A DNA stretch of 64,000 nt from Stutzerimonas azotifigens DSM 17556 (lineage in GTDB: Bacteria > Pseudomonadota > Gammaproteobacteria > Pseudomonadales > Pseudomonadaceae), in contig NZ_KE384409.1 in the NCBI RefSeq assembly GCF_000425625.1, positions 215,056-279,055 of the forward strand, given 5' to 3'. Every line of letters starts with the position of its first letter. Position 1 is the first letter of the stretch. Below the pieces are notes generated by a model, which worked only from the letters and a program-made list of their open reading frames with translations, did not search any database and was not told the origin of the DNA. Shown here one piece after another: positions 37,198-48,960 of the stretch. The position numbers and the translations under genes were made by a program.

Positions 37198-38132
37198 AGG
37201 GACCTGCCGTCAACCACGCCTTCGGAAGCGCCCCCAGCGGCATCATGGAGCCGCCCCGGGTGGTCCTGCCCGACCACCAGCTGTTCGCCCGGCGCGCCGC
37301 GCGCCTGCGCACGCTATCGGAGAACACGCCGGGGCTGGGCGAATTCCTCGCCTTCATCGCCTCGGTGGTGCAGGCGCAGCAACAGGTGCTGGAAACCCGC
37401 GAACCGGCCTGGGTGCCGGCCGCGGGTGCATTCGACGCCGCGCTGGAGCACGGCATGCCGCCGCTCGGCGCGCAGGCGCTGCGGCGCGACATCGACTGGC
37501 AGCAGGACCTGGCCGCGCTGCTCGATGCGCTCGAACTGCAGGCCGGGGAACGCCAGCGCCCGCTGCTGGCCAGCGTACGGGGATTGTCGGTGCAGGCGCT
37601 GGACGACCTCGCCGAGCAGGTGCTCGACGCCGACCCCGGCGACTCGGGCAGCCGGGGCCAGATGCCGCTGGTGGCCGCCGCGCTGCAGGTGGCCTGGGTT
37701 CGCCTGACCCGCGCCCTGCCCCGCCCGCCGGAGCGGCCGACGGGGGACGTCTACGCGCTGTGCCCCTGCTGCGGCTCGCAGCCGGTGGCCAGCATCGTCC
37801 ACGTGGCGCCCGAACGTAACGGCGTGCGCTACCTGCACTGCGCCATCTGCGCTACCGAATGGCATCTGGAACGGGTAACCTGCACGATCTGTCACAAGGG
37901 CGGGCAGCTGCACTACCTCGGGCTGGAGGACGGCGACCAGTCGGCCTTCGTCGCCCGCGCCGAGGCCTGCGACCATTGCCACGGCTACCTGAAGATCGTG
38001 CCGCGCGAATTCGACGCCGAGGCCGATCCGCTCGCCGACGACCTGGCCAGCCTGGCGCTGGACCTGATGCTGGACGAAGCCGGGCAGTACACCCGCAGCG
38101 GCTACAACCCGTTCCTCATCGCCGGCGCCTGA
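37194..38132 (+). CDS. fdhE: Formate dehydrogenase accessory protein FdhE
   Basis: This 312-residue cytoplasmic protein is needed for active respiratory formate dehydrogenases. FdhE binds the catalytic subunit before export and carries iron on a rubredoxin-like CxxC scaffold. Four CxxC pairs are visible in the C-terminal half: CPCC, CAIC, CTIC and CDHC (about 183-265). AGGAAAGG lies before the ATG at 37194, which overlaps the fdnI stop. It is the last gene of the operon. The N-terminal third is helical and less conserved. Confidence 0.92.
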   Translation: MKGPAVNHAFGSAPSGIMEPPRVVLPDHQLFARRAARLRTLSENTPGLGEFLAFIASVVQAQQQVLETREPAWVPAAGAFDAALEHGMPPLGAQALRRDIDWQQDLAALLDALELQAGERQRPLLASVRGLSVQALDDLAEQVLDADPGDSGSRGQMPLVAAALQVAWVRLTRALPRPPERPTGDVYALCPCCGSQPVASIVHVAPERNGVRYLHCAICATEWHLERVTCTICHKGGQLHYLGLEDGDQSAFVARAEACDHCHGYLKIVPREFDAEADPLADDLASLALDLMLDEAGQYTRSGYNPFLIAGA

Positions 38133-38307
38133 CGCCCGCAAAGGCGCCGGCAGTCGGCTGCCGAGGCAGACCGGCCGTCACGGCAATAAAATGCTGCGGT
38201 GGCTACAGGCCACCGCCTCCGCCTGTATGATGCCCGGGCGGCCCGCAAACCCCCGCCAGTGGATTCTTCGCCAATTCCATGCAGGCGCCAGCTACGAGGC
38301 ACATCAC

Positions 38308-38949
38308 ATGAACGATCTATCCTTGGCCGGTACCCAGATCGAGCACTTCCACATCTGCGCCTTCTTCGACAGTCGCGAGCAGGAGTACGACGTGCTGGTG
38401 CCCTTCTTCAAGGAGGCCATCGAGCAGGGCGAAAAGAACGTCCACATCATCAACCCGGCCAGCGTCGACGAGCATCGCCAGCGGCTGATCGAGGCCGGCA
38501 TCGACGCGCACGGCTGCGAGGCCTGCGGCCAGCTGGACGTGCAGACCTGGCACGGCGCCTACCTGGGCGACGACGGCACCTTCGACAAGGACCGCATGAT
38601 CTCCACCCTGCAGCAGGTCTGCCGCGCCGCCACCGAGGCGGGCTATCCGCGGGTGCGCCTGATGGGCAACATGGACTGGATCTTCGGCGACGTGCCCGGC
38701 ATCGACAGCCTGCTCGCCTACGAGGCGGAAGTGAACGAGATCCTCGCCGACATGCGCCAGCCCGCCATCTGCGTCTACGACGTGGCCAAGCTCTCCGGCT
38801 CGATGATGATGGACTTGCTGCGCACCCACCCGCTGACGCTGATCAACGGCGTGGTTCAGGAAAACCCCTTCTACACGCCGGCATCGGAAATGATCGCCGA
38901 ACTCGAACGGCGCAAGGCCCAGGCGGCGGAACGGCCCGTCCATGTCTGA
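38308..38949 (+). CDS. MEDS domain sensory protein
   Basis: This 213-residue cytoplasmic protein is a single MEDS (methanogen/methylotroph DcmR sensory) domain: HFHICAFFDSREQEYDVLVP, the KNVHIINPASVDEH strand and RLMGNMDWIFGDVPG. MEDS domains often accompany regulators or kinases and have a RecA-like fold without a known enzyme activity; a hydrocarbon-sensing role has been proposed. The ATG at 38308 begins the domain. A hybrid histidine kinase starts 33 bp later on the same strand, so the two probably form one signalling operon. Confidence 0.8.
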   Translation: MNDLSLAGTQIEHFHICAFFDSREQEYDVLVPFFKEAIEQGEKNVHIINPASVDEHRQRLIEAGIDAHGCEACGQLDVQTWHGAYLGDDGTFDKDRMISTLQQVCRAATEAGYPRVRLMGNMDWIFGDVPGIDSLLAYEAEVNEILADMRQPAICVYDVAKLSGSMMMDLLRTHPLTLINGVVQENPFYTPASEMIAELERRKAQAAERPVHV

Positions 38950-38982
38950 TCCGGCTTTGCCAGGCGAACCGCGGGCCGCTCG

Positions 38983-40608
<1,626 letters not shown>

Positions 40609-40612
40609 AGGC

Positions 40613-41743
40613 TCACCCGGCGCGCGCCATGCAGCGCTTGCGGCGCTCGTCCACCCGGTTGGCGAACCAGGCGGTGGTCAGCTTGCGGGTGATCTTCGGG
40701 CTCTTGAGCGTGATCCCCGGCAGCACGGCCCGTGGCAGCGCCCTGCCGGCGCGCGTTTCGGCCAGATCGAAGACCCGCCGGTAGACCTCGGTTTCCTCGA
40801 AATCCAGGCGGTCGCCGCGCTCCAGCGCACGGCGGATCTGCCGATCGTCCAGCTTCAGCCGCGAGGCGAGCGAACGCACCGCATGCTCCGTGGCGCCCGC
40901 CTGCGTCGAGCCGTGGATGATCAGGTCGCCGTCCAGTGCCAGGTCGATGCCCGAGGCGCGGCTCACCGCGGCCTGGAAGGCGGCATTGCGGCTGGCGTAC
41001 CAGCCGGCGTTGAAGTCCGCGTAGCGGTAGATCGGCCGGTCGTAGTGCGCCGGGTAGCCGAGCAGGTGGGCGATGCCGAAGAACATGCCGCCACGGCGGC
41101 TGAACACCTCGTCGCGCACGCTTTGCCCGATCGGCCAGGGATAGAGCCGGGCGTTCTCGCGGGCGAAGTCGATGCTCACCTGCATCGGCCCGCCGGTGCG
41201 CACCGGGTTGAGGCTGCCGAACAATTGCCTGCCGAGCGGCAGCACGCCGATCAGGTCCTCGTAGATGTCGCTGAGCTGCTGCTCCGTGCGCACCGCGGCC
41301 AGCCGCTCGCTGTAGCTCTGGCCAGTGGGCGACTCCAGGCCGAGGGCGGTGCGCACCACGAACTGCGGGATGTGCAGGCTGGCGGCGCGGCGGTCGATCT
41401 CCGCGCGGGCGATGCGGCCCAAGCCCGGTACCGACGGGGTGGCCTGGAAGGTCGATTCCTGCTCGGTCACCGCCAGCACGGAGCAGAGGTTTTCGGTACT
41501 CGGCTCGATGTCCAGCGCCTCGAAGGACGCCTGGATGTCGCGCGCCCAGCCCTCGCGGTCGCGCACGCTGCCCGGCATCAGCCGGACGATCTGCGCGCGC
41601 ACCTCGGCGGGCTCGGGCGCCGCCGGGCGCGGCTCGCGCAGGCCGCAGCCGGCGAGCAGCAGCACGGCCGCCGCCAGTAACCCATGACGCAGCAACGAGG
41701 AGCCGCCGGCGGCTCCCGACCAGGCGGATGAATGGCTAGCCAC
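40613..41743 (-). CDS. DUF1615 family lipoprotein
   Basis: This 376-residue lipoprotein has a long N-terminal signal with lipobox LAGC and acylated Cys33. The mature protein matches the DUF1615 family: AVTEQESTFQATPSVPGLGR, then RTGGPMQVSIDFAR and the SRRGGMFFGIAHLLGYPAHY block. The ESTF-type start is reminiscent of lytic transglycosylase folds, but that is inference and the family's role is unknown. It converges with the preceding kinase gene (4-bp gap) and overlaps the 85-residue gene upstream of it by 8 bp. Confidence 0.85.
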   Translation of the reverse strand: MASHSSAWSGAAGGSSLLRHGLLAAAVLLLAGCGLREPRPAAPEPAEVRAQIVRLMPGSVRDREGWARDIQASFEALDIEPSTENLCSVLAVTEQESTFQATPSVPGLGRIARAEIDRRAASLHIPQFVVRTALGLESPTGQSYSERLAAVRTEQQLSDIYEDLIGVLPLGRQLFGSLNPVRTGGPMQVSIDFARENARLYPWPIGQSVRDEVFSRRGGMFFGIAHLLGYPAHYDRPIYRYADFNAGWYASRNAAFQAAVSRASGIDLALDGDLIIHGSTQAGATEHAVRSLASRLKLDDRQIRRALERGDRLDFEETEVYRRVFDLAETRAGRALPRAVLPGITLKSPKITRKLTTAWFANRVDERRKRCMARAG

Positions 41744-41993
41744 TCAGGCCCTCGATCACCACCGCCTTGTCCAGCAGCTCGGCCTCGCTGCCGAAGCCGC
41801 TGCGGATACACAGCTCGCCGGCCAGCACCGCGCCGCCCACCTGGCCGTTCCAGGGCCGCGGCGAAGGCATGAAGCCGATCTCGACCTCGTGCACCAGCCC
41901 CACGCCGTCGAAACCGCCGTCGGAAGACTCCACGAGCACCTGGTGCTCCGGCGGGAAGGATTTGAGCACCTCGATCAACTCGGCAATCGTCAT
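41736..41993 (-). CDS. Small conserved hypothetical protein
   Basis: This 85-residue acidic protein begins MTIAELIEVLKSFPPEHQVL, continues with VESSDGGFDGVGLVHEVEIG and ends LDKAVVIEGLSG. It is probably a compact cytoplasmic alpha/beta protein; I do not recognise a named family. AAGGAATG upstream supports the ATG at 41993 rather than a longer frame that runs into the MITE-like element. It overlaps the DUF1615 gene start by 8 bp, so the two are coupled. Confidence 0.6.
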   Translation of the reverse strand: MTIAELIEVLKSFPPEHQVLVESSDGGFDGVGLVHEVEIGFMPSPRPWNGQVGGAVLAGELCIRSGFGSEAELLDKAVVIEGLSG

Positions 41994-42049
41994 GGTTGCA
42001 TTCCTTTTCGGGCCCTTTCCTGGCGGCCGAACGCAATGCGCCGGCCCTA

Positions 42050-42237
42050 GGGTCTGTTGCCGTTTCATCGCGAGCCGCGTTGCCGCGTCAAATGGCGCCA
42101 GGCCGGGCGGCGATCTGCCAGGCGTGGGACGCAGGCAATGGTGATCCCTTGCCAAGTCCGCAACGCCGCATGGCGCCATTTGCCGCGCAACCAAAAAGCA
42201 GGCTCCGGCGCGGCCGCGTACGAATGGCAACAGACCC
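42050..42237. mobile_element. MITE-like palindromic element with TA duplication
   Basis: This 188-bp element has terminal inverted repeats beginning GGGTCTGTTGCC at both ends, with a second internal inverted pair around CAAATGGCGCCA. TA flanks it on both sides (42048-42049, 42238-42239), the target pattern of IS630/Tc1-type transposition. It codes for nothing and lies between the 85-residue gene and the large kinase gene, possibly affecting their promoters. Confidence 0.75.
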
Positions 42238-42386
42238 TATGGATGGACCCGGCGCCCGCGCGGGAGTTCGCCGCCGCTCCGGGCGTCGCCGCGCCCTTCG
42301 ATCCTGTTGCCTACGGCACCTGCGCCGAGCGTATGATCGTGCCACGGCCGCCCGGACAGTGCCGGCCACTCATAAGAACGAGCCGC

Positions 42387-45300
42387 ATGACAGCGGCCGC
42401 CACGAAGACATGGCAGTGGAGAGCCAGCTTGGGATCATTCAGGCCGCCGCACCCCGTTCCGCTGCGCAGGCGCCTGTTGGCCATCGCGCTGGCGAGCATC
42501 GCTCCGCTGGCCGTGACCGCGGGGTTCGCACTCTCACAGATCACCCAGCATCAGACCGAGCAGGCCCGCGAGCGGAGCCTGGAGGCGACGCGCATGGCGG
42601 CCAATGCCATCGAGCTCGAGCTCGGCCGTTCGCTCAACGTGCTGCAGGCGCTGGCCGAATCGACGCTGCTCGACAACGGCGACATCGCCCACTATGAAAG
42701 CCAGCTGCGCCGAGTCCTGCCGCTGGTCCCCGATTGGCGGGCGGTCATCGTCAACACCCCGGATGGACGCGTCATCGCGCACGTTCCGCACGAAGCGCCG
42801 GAGGGGCTGGGCAGGATGCCCGAGGCCCAGAGCTTCGAACTGCTGCTGCAGAGCCAGCTGCCGGTGATCGGCCAGCTCGCGCGCGGGCCAGGCGGACGCT
42901 GGGGCGTGCCCCTGCACGCGCCGGTGCTGCGCGATGGAAGGCTTAAGCTTGTGATCACCGCCGTGCTCGAGCCCGAGGCGGTGCTCCAGGCGATCACCAT
43001 GCGCGGCCAGCCGCCGGGCTGGATGACCACCGTGCTCGACGCCAACGGCATCCGCGTCGCCCGCACCGGCGGGCACAGCGCCACGCTGGGTGGCCCGGCG
43101 TCGCCGAGCCTGGCCTCCCTGCTCGCCGAGAATCCCTTTCCCGAAGGCACCGGCCTGACCGAGACCCTCGAAGGCGAGTCGATGCACACTGCCTTCGTGC
43201 GCTTGCCCGAAGCCGGCTGGGCGGTCGTCACCGGCATTCCCACCGCCGAGGTGGAAGAAAGCGCCCGGCAGGCGTTCATCACCTATGGCGGCGGGCTGTT
43301 GCTGTCGCTGCTGCTGGCGCTGTCGGCCGCACTGTTCGCCGCGCGCCGCATCAACCGGCCGATGCGCCAGCTGACGCGCGCGGCGCGGGCGATCGGGCAG
43401 AAGCAGGTGCCGCAGCCGCCGGTCAGCGACATCGTCGAGGTCCAGGAAGTCGGCAACGCCCTGGTGGCCGCCGCCGAGGCCCGGCAGCACAGCGAGCACG
43501 AACGCGATGCGCTGCTCACCCGCCTGCAGGCGACCCGCCTGGAACTCAAGGAACAGGTGGACGACCTGCAGCTGTTGCAGACCCTGAGCCAGCGCCTGCT
43601 GCAGCTGCCGACCCTGCGCGAGCAGCTGGGCGCCCTTCTCGAGGCGCTGTGCAACTTCCACCATGCCAGCCACGGCACCGTGACCCTGAGCTTCGACGGC
43701 GGCCCGTTGGAACTCCACGCCAGCCGCGGCTACGCCGATGACGCCTTCGCCGATTTCGGCCCGGAGGTCGTCCCCTCTGGCACCACGAGCCGCTCGATGC
43801 GTTCGGGCGGGCGCATCGTGATCCGCGACGTGGAAACCGACCCCGATTTCGCGCCTTTTCTGGCGCTGGCGCGCCGGGTCGGCTTTCGCGCCGTGCACAC
43901 CACGCCGGTGCTGGACCCCAACGGCGCCGTCATGGGCTCGATCTCGGTGCAGATAGTCTCGCCGCGCGAGCCCTCGATGCGAGAAGTCCGCATGGCCGAC
44001 CTGTGCGCCGGAATGGCCTCGGTATTCATCGAGCGCGCCCGCGCCCAGGAAGAGGCCGGCCGCTCGGCCCAGCGCCTGCGCGTGGCGCTGGACTCCTCGA
44101 CCATGCCGTTCGTGATCCTGCAGCCGATCCGCGCCGGCGACGGCCAGTTGGTCGACTTCCGCATGGAGTTCGTCAACGAGGCCGGGGCCCATGCGCTCGG
44201 GCGCAGCGTCGGCGAACTGCTCGGCGAGCCCCTGCGCAACATCGTCGCCGGCTGGGAACGGGACGCGGTGTTCGCCTGCTGCGTCGAGGTGGTCGAGCGA
44301 CGCGAGACGCAGGAGCTGGAATGGCAGGCGCAGCGCCACAGCTGCGAGTGCTGGTTCCACATCGTCGTCAACCCGTTCCAGAGCGGCGTCGCGCTCTGGT
44401 TCGCCAACATCACCCAGCGCAAGGAGCAGGAGCGCCAGCTCCTCGAGGCGGACAGGCGCAAGGACGCCTTCCTCGCCACCCTGGCGCACGAGCTGCGCAA
44501 CCCCCTGGCGCCCATCCGCCAGGCCGCCGCGCTGGTCGGCTCGCCGGGTGCCAGCGAGGCGCAGAAGCGCTGGAGCCAGGAGGTGATCGAGCGTCAAGTG
44601 CGGCACATGGCGCTGCTGCTCGACGACCTGCTGGACGTCTCGCGCATCACCCACGACAAGATCGTCCTGCGCCGCCAGCCGGTGCCGCTCGCCGACGCCA
44701 TCGAGGGGGCGATGCAGACCACCCGCACGCTGCTCGACGCCAAGGGCCACCGACTGTACTACCGTCCGCCGACCCGCTCGTTGCAGCTGGACGCCGATCC
44801 GCTGCGGGTCGAGCAGATCATCACCAACCTGCTCACCAACGCCGCCAAGTACACGCCCGACGGTGGCGAGATCAGCATCGAGGTGGCCTTCGAGCGCAAC
44901 CAGGCGCACGTCACCGTGGCCGACAACGGCATCGGCATCGCCCCCGAGAACCTGGAGTCGGTGTTCAGCATGTTCGCCCAGATCCCCTCGCCGGACGGCC
45001 AGGCGGCCAGCGGCCTGGGCATCGGCCTGGCGCTGGCGCGCGGACTGGCCCGGCTGCACGGCGGCGACCTGCGGGTCAGCAGCGAGGGGCTCGGGCACGG
45101 CAGCCGCTTCACCGTCACCCTGCCGCTGGCCAAGCGCCTCGCCGTGCCGCGCTCCGAGCCCGCGGCGCCCACCCTGCGCCACGTGCGGCGCAAGGTGCTG
45201 GTGGCCGACGACAACCATGACATCGCCGAAACCATGGCCGAGCTGCTGCGCATGGAAGGGCACGAGGTGTGCACCGCCTTCGACGGTCGCCAGGCGCTGG

Positions 45301-45566
45301 ACGCGTACCAGCGCTTCCGTCCGGACGTGGCGCTGCTCGACATCGGCATGCCGGGGCTGCGCGGCGACGAGGTGGCGGCCGCCATCCGGTCGCTGCCCGG
45401 CGGCCACGACGTGCTGCTGGTGGCCTTCACCGGCTGGGGGCAGGCGCTCGACCGGGAACGTGCCCTCTCCTCGGGCTTCGACCGCCACCTGACCAAGCCG
45501 GCGAACATCGACGAGGTCTACGCGCTCATCGCCGAAGCGCCGGACCGCATGCCCGACAGCGCCTGA
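42387..45566 (+). CDS. Large membrane hybrid histidine kinase
   Basis: This 1,059-residue sensor kinase has two membrane helices (about 32-52 and 297-320) that bracket a periplasmic, Cache-like sensing region, then a HAMP segment (RRINRPMRQLTRAARAIG), a GAF-like domain (about 410-550), a PAS-like domain (about 560-680), HisKA with His701 in AHELRNPLAP, a GHKL ATPase (ADNGIGIAPE, GLGIGLALARG) and a C-terminal receiver with Asp985 in LLDIGMPGLRG. It should detect an external ligand and phosphorylate its own receiver. The ATG at 42387 is chosen as it precedes the first helix; an earlier frame crosses the MITE-like element. Confidence 0.88.
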   Translation: MTAAATKTWQWRASLGSFRPPHPVPLRRRLLAIALASIAPLAVTAGFALSQITQHQTEQARERSLEATRMAANAIELELGRSLNVLQALAESTLLDNGDIAHYESQLRRVLPLVPDWRAVIVNTPDGRVIAHVPHEAPEGLGRMPEAQSFELLLQSQLPVIGQLARGPGGRWGVPLHAPVLRDGRLKLVITAVLEPEAVLQAITMRGQPPGWMTTVLDANGIRVARTGGHSATLGGPASPSLASLLAENPFPEGTGLTETLEGESMHTAFVRLPEAGWAVVTGIPTAEVEESARQAFITYGGGLLLSLLLALSAALFAARRINRPMRQLTRAARAIGQKQVPQPPVSDIVEVQEVGNALVAAAEARQHSEHERDALLTRLQATRLELKEQVDDLQLLQTLSQRLLQLPTLREQLGALLEALCNFHHASHGTVTLSFDGGPLELHASRGYADDAFADFGPEVVPSGTTSRSMRSGGRIVIRDVETDPDFAPFLALARRVGFRAVHTTPVLDPNGAVMGSISVQIVSPREPSMREVRMADLCAGMASVFIERARAQEEAGRSAQRLRVALDSSTMPFVILQPIRAGDGQLVDFRMEFVNEAGAHALGRSVGELLGEPLRNIVAGWERDAVFACCVEVVERRETQELEWQAQRHSCECWFHIVVNPFQSGVALWFANITQRKEQERQLLEADRRKDAFLATLAHELRNPLAPIRQAAALVGSPGASEAQKRWSQEVIERQVRHMALLLDDLLDVSRITHDKIVLRRQPVPLADAIEGAMQTTRTLLDAKGHRLYYRPPTRSLQLDADPLRVEQIITNLLTNAAKYTPDGGEISIEVAFERNQAHVTVADNGIGIAPENLESVFSMFAQIPSPDGQAASGLGIGLALARGLARLHGGDLRVSSEGLGHGSRFTVTLPLAKRLAVPRSEPAAPTLRHVRRKVLVADDNHDIAETMAELLRMEGHEVCTAFDGRQALDAYQRFRPDVALLDIGMPGLRGDEVAAAIRSLPGGHDVLLVAFTGWGQALDRERALSSGFDRHLTKPANIDEVYALIAEAPDRMPDSA

Positions 45567-45603
45567 GCGGAGTGGCCGCCCGTTGATGCCAGGCATCGTT
45601 CAG

Positions 45604-46222
45604 ACGCCGATCGCAGGCAGGCCCTGCGCCTGTAGGAGCAAGCTCTGCTTGCGACCTCGTTGCCGCAGGCCCGCAAAGCGGATGGGGACAAAAGCCATCT
45701 GCATCTGCCCTCACCCCAGCCCTCTCCCGGTGGGAGAGGGAGTGGTCTGGCGGTGTTGGCCGCGGCACCGTGCCCGGCTTGTTCGCGAGCAAGCTCGCTC
45801 CTACCAGGAGTACGCGGCACGGCCGCCCTGCAATGTGTGCGGTCTCGACCGCGATCTCGCCCAAGGCGCCGATCGCAGGCAGGCCCTGCGCCTGTAGGAG
45901 CAAGCTCTGCTTGCGACCTCGTTGCCGCAGGCCCGCAAAGCGGATGGGGACAAAAGCCATCTGCATCTGCCCTCACCCCAGCCCTCTCCCGGAGGGAGAG
46001 GGAGTGGCCTGGCGGTGTCGGCCGCGGCACCGTGCCCGGCTTGTTCGCGAGCAAGCTCGCTCCTACAAGGAGTACGCGGCACGGCCGCCCCTGCAATGTG
46101 TGCGGTCTCGACCGCGATTCGCCCAAGGCCCCGATCGCAGGCAAGCCCTACGCCTGTAGGAGCAAGCTCTGCTTGCGACCTCGTTGCCGCAGGCCCGCAA
46201 AGCGGATGGGGGTGACATGAGC
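45604..46222. repeat. Tandem repeat, 262-bp unit, about 2.3 copies
   Basis: The sequence TCGCAGGCARGCCCTRCGCC recurs at 45611, 45873 and 46135, a strict 262-bp period with only a few base changes. Each unit holds two REP-like modules (AGCAAGCTCTGCTTGCGACC and GCGAGCAAGCTCGCTCCTAC) and a CTCTCCCGGAGGGAGAGGG hairpin. Apparent open frames through it are by-products of the repeat. Confidence 0.9.
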
Positions 46223-46486
46223 CATGTGCATCTGCCCTCACTACCACCAAGAGGCCTAGCCCGGCCTCGGCTGAGATGTCGCCGCGAGGGTGCGCAATCC
46301 ACAAGGATGTGGTGAATGCCGCAAGCCCGTCGGGAACGGGCGGGCCTCCCACAGGGGTCCGGTGCAGCACCGCCTGCTCTTGTGGGAGGCCCGCCCCCGG
46401 GGCGATCGGCCTTGTGTGGACGCGGTGCCCTTCCCTTCTCCCCCGGGAGAAGGTGGCCGCAGGCCGGATGAGGGCCGCCGTCGCCT
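46223..46486. repeat. Further GC-rich repeat modules before metE
   Basis: This part of the gap downstream of metE holds a family B pair (GGCGGGCCTCCCACAGGGG near 46340 and TGTGGGAGGCCCGCCCCCGG near 46380) and a CTTCTCCCCCGGGAGAAG hairpin (46435-46452). The last may act as a metE terminator, as it lies just past the minus-strand stop. No gene is seen. Confidence 0.55.
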
Positions 46487-48805
46487 TCAGGCCACTTCCG
46501 CCCGGTACCGCCGGCGCAGTTCGCGGGCGGCGGCGACCATGTTGGCCAACGCCGCCTCGGTTTCCGGCCATGCGCGGGTCTTCAGGCCGCAGTCCGGGTT
46601 CACCCACAGCCGCTCCGCCGGGATGTGTTCCACCGCCCGTTCCAGCAGGGCGATCATCTCCTCCGGCGCCGGCACCCGCGGCGAGTGGATGTCGTAGACA
46701 CCGGGGCCGATGTCGTTGGGATAACGGAAGGCCCGGAAGGCGTCGAGCAGCTCCATCTGCGAGCGCGAGGTCTCGATGGTGATGACGTCCGCATCCATGG
46801 CCGCGATCGCCTCGATCACCTCGTTGAATTCGCTGTAGCACATGTGCGTGTGGATCTGCGTTTCCGGCGCGGCGCCGGCGCTGCACAGGCGGAAGGCCTC
46901 GACCGCCCAGCGCAGGTAGTGCTCACGCGCGGCCCGGCGCAGCGGCAGGCCCTCGCGGAAGGCCGCCTCGTCGATCTGGATGATCGCCACGCCCGCCGCT
47001 TCGAGGTCGCGTACCTCGTCGCGGATCGCCAGCGCCAGCTGCCGCGCCTGGGTCTCGGCGCTGACGTCCTCGCGCGGGAAGGACCACATCAGCATGGTCA
47101 CCGGCCCGGTCAGCATGCCCTTGACCGGCTTGGCGGTCTGCCGCTGGGCATGGCCGATCCAGTCCACTGTCATCGGCGCCGGGCGGCTCAGGTCGCCGAC
47201 GATGATCGCCGGCTTGACGCACCGCGAGCCGTAGCTCTGCACCCAGCCGAAGCGGGTGAAGGCGTAGCCGTCGAGCTGTTCGGCGAAGTACTCGACCATG
47301 TCGTTGCGCTCCGCCTCGCCGTGCACCAGCACGTCCAGCCCGAGTTGCTCCTGCACGCGGATCGCGTGGTCGATCTCCGCACGGATGGTCTCGACGTAGG
47401 CCTGCGGCGACAACTGCCCCTGGCGCAGGGCCGCACGCGCCCGGCGGATGTCGCCGGTCTGCGGGAAGGAGCCGATGGTGGTGGTGGGGAACGCCGGCAG
47501 TTGCAGCCGCGCGCGCTGGCGGGCGATGCGTTCGGCGAACGGCAGACTGCGCCGGGTATCCTCCTCGCGGATGGCGGCGATGCGCGCCTGCACGGCCGGT
47601 TTGTGGATGCGCGCCGAATCGGCGCGGGCACGCAGCGCCGCGCCGCTTTGCGCCAGCGCCTCGCGCACCGCCGGCGCATCCGGTTCGCGAATGGCGCGGG
47701 CCAGCAGCGCCACCTCGCGGCACTTCTGCACGGCGAAGGCCAGCCCCTGCTTCAGCTCGGGGTCCAGGCGGTCCTCGGCGTCGAGGTCGACCGGGCTGTG
47801 CAGCAGCGAGCAGGACGGCGCGATCCACAGCCGCTCGCCCAGCCGCGCCGCCGCCTCGCCTGCCACCGCCAGCGCCCGCTCGAGGTCGCAGCGCCAGACG
47901 TTGCGCCCGTTGACCAGCCCCAGCGACAGCACCTTGTAGGCAGGCAGCCGGTCGAGAATCGCCGGGAACTGCTCCGGCGCGCGCACCAGGTCGATGTGCA
48001 GGCCGTCCACCGGCAGCCCGGCGGCCAGCCCGAGGTTGTCGTCCAGCCCGCCGAAATAGGTGGCGACCAGCTTCTTCAGCGGCGCCCGGTTGAGCAGGTT
48101 GTAGGCCCGCTCGAAGGCGTTCTTCCAGGCCTGCGGCAGGTCCAGCGCGAGGATCGGCTCGTCGATCTGCACCCACTCGACGCCGAGCGCCGCCAAGCGC
48201 TCGAGCACCTCGCCGAACACCGGCAGCAGGCGGTCGAGCAGCTCCAGCCTGTCGAAGGCCACGCCCCGCGCCTTGCCGAGCCAGAGGTAGGTCAACGGGC
48301 CGATCAGCACCGGCTTCACCCGGTGGCCAAGCGCCTGGGCTTCCTGCACCTCTTCGAACAGCTGCGTCCAGGAAAGACTGAAGGCCTGGTCCGCGGCGAA
48401 CTCGGGGACCAGGTAGTGGTAGTTGGTATCGAACCATTTGGTCAGCTCGCTGGCCGCGCCGCCGGCCGAGCCATGCCCGTCGCAGCAGGCGTGGGTCACG
48501 CCGCGGGCCATGGCGAACAGGGTGTCGAGCGTCGGCTGCGCCCCGGCGGACGCGAAGCGCGGCGGGATGACGCCGAACATCAACGAGTGGGTCAGCACCT
48601 GGTCGTACCAGGCGAAATCCCCCACGGGGAGCAGGTCCAGGCCCGCGTCGCGCTGCAGCCGCCAGTGCTCGGCACGCAGCTCGCTGCCCACCTGACGCAG
48701 GCCGGCCTCGTCGAGCCGGCCACCCCAGTAGGCCTCGAGCGCCTTCTTCAGTTCGCGGTCACGGCCGATACGGGGAAACCCCAGGGAATGTGCCAACGCC
48801 ATCAT
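46487..48805 (-). CDS. metE: Cobalamin-independent methionine synthase
   Basis: This 772-residue enzyme transfers a methyl group from methyltetrahydrofolate-polyglutamate to homocysteine, the last step of methionine synthesis when B12 is scarce. The duplicated beta-barrel is complete, with [18 protein letters not shown] at the N terminus and zinc ligands in HTHMCYSEF and PDCGLKTR in the C-terminal domain. Length matches E. coli MetE (753). It stands alone on the minus strand, divergent from an ExoD-family gene and close to metR. A dyad upstream at 48881-48905 is a candidate MetR operator. No cobalamin riboswitch is visible. Confidence 0.96.
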   Translation of the reverse strand: MMALAHSLGFPRIGRDRELKKALEAYWGGRLDEAGLRQVGSELRAEHWRLQRDAGLDLLPVGDFAWYDQVLTHSLMFGVIPPRFASAGAQPTLDTLFAMARGVTHACCDGHGSAGGAASELTKWFDTNYHYLVPEFAADQAFSLSWTQLFEEVQEAQALGHRVKPVLIGPLTYLWLGKARGVAFDRLELLDRLLPVFGEVLERLAALGVEWVQIDEPILALDLPQAWKNAFERAYNLLNRAPLKKLVATYFGGLDDNLGLAAGLPVDGLHIDLVRAPEQFPAILDRLPAYKVLSLGLVNGRNVWRCDLERALAVAGEAAARLGERLWIAPSCSLLHSPVDLDAEDRLDPELKQGLAFAVQKCREVALLARAIREPDAPAVREALAQSGAALRARADSARIHKPAVQARIAAIREEDTRRSLPFAERIARQRARLQLPAFPTTTIGSFPQTGDIRRARAALRQGQLSPQAYVETIRAEIDHAIRVQEQLGLDVLVHGEAERNDMVEYFAEQLDGYAFTRFGWVQSYGSRCVKPAIIVGDLSRPAPMTVDWIGHAQRQTAKPVKGMLTGPVTMLMWSFPREDVSAETQARQLALAIRDEVRDLEAAGVAIIQIDEAAFREGLPLRRAAREHYLRWAVEAFRLCSAGAAPETQIHTHMCYSEFNEVIEAIAAMDADVITIETSRSQMELLDAFRAFRYPNDIGPGVYDIHSPRVPAPEEMIALLERAVEHIPAERLWVNPDCGLKTRAWPETEAALANMVAAARELRRRYRAEVA

Positions 48806-48880
48806 CGAATCTCCATGTTCGTTTTCGAATGGCAGGCATTGTTCCGGGCGCCACAGATTTAGAAAAACTCATTTTATTCG

Positions 48881-48905
48881 TCATGAACTTTCGAATTATT
48901 CATGA
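48881..48905. promoter_or_regulatory. Candidate MetR operator
   Basis: A perfect dyad, TCATGAA at 48881-48887 with TTCATGA at 48899-48905, contains the TGAA...TTCA half-sites recognised by MetR in enterobacteria. It lies 76 bp upstream of metE in a locally AT-rich segment, and MetR is encoded about 0.8 kb away. Assignment is by motif only. Confidence 0.55.
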
Positions 48906-48960
48906 AGCCCAGCGGCGCTGACGGTCTCTAAATCTCTGTGCCCCGGAAAAAGGACCACCC

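Noticed and set aside
48806-48960. Riboswitch controlling metE
   Set aside because: No cobalamin-box or SAM-riboswitch features are seen, and the MetR-like dyad explains regulation more simply.
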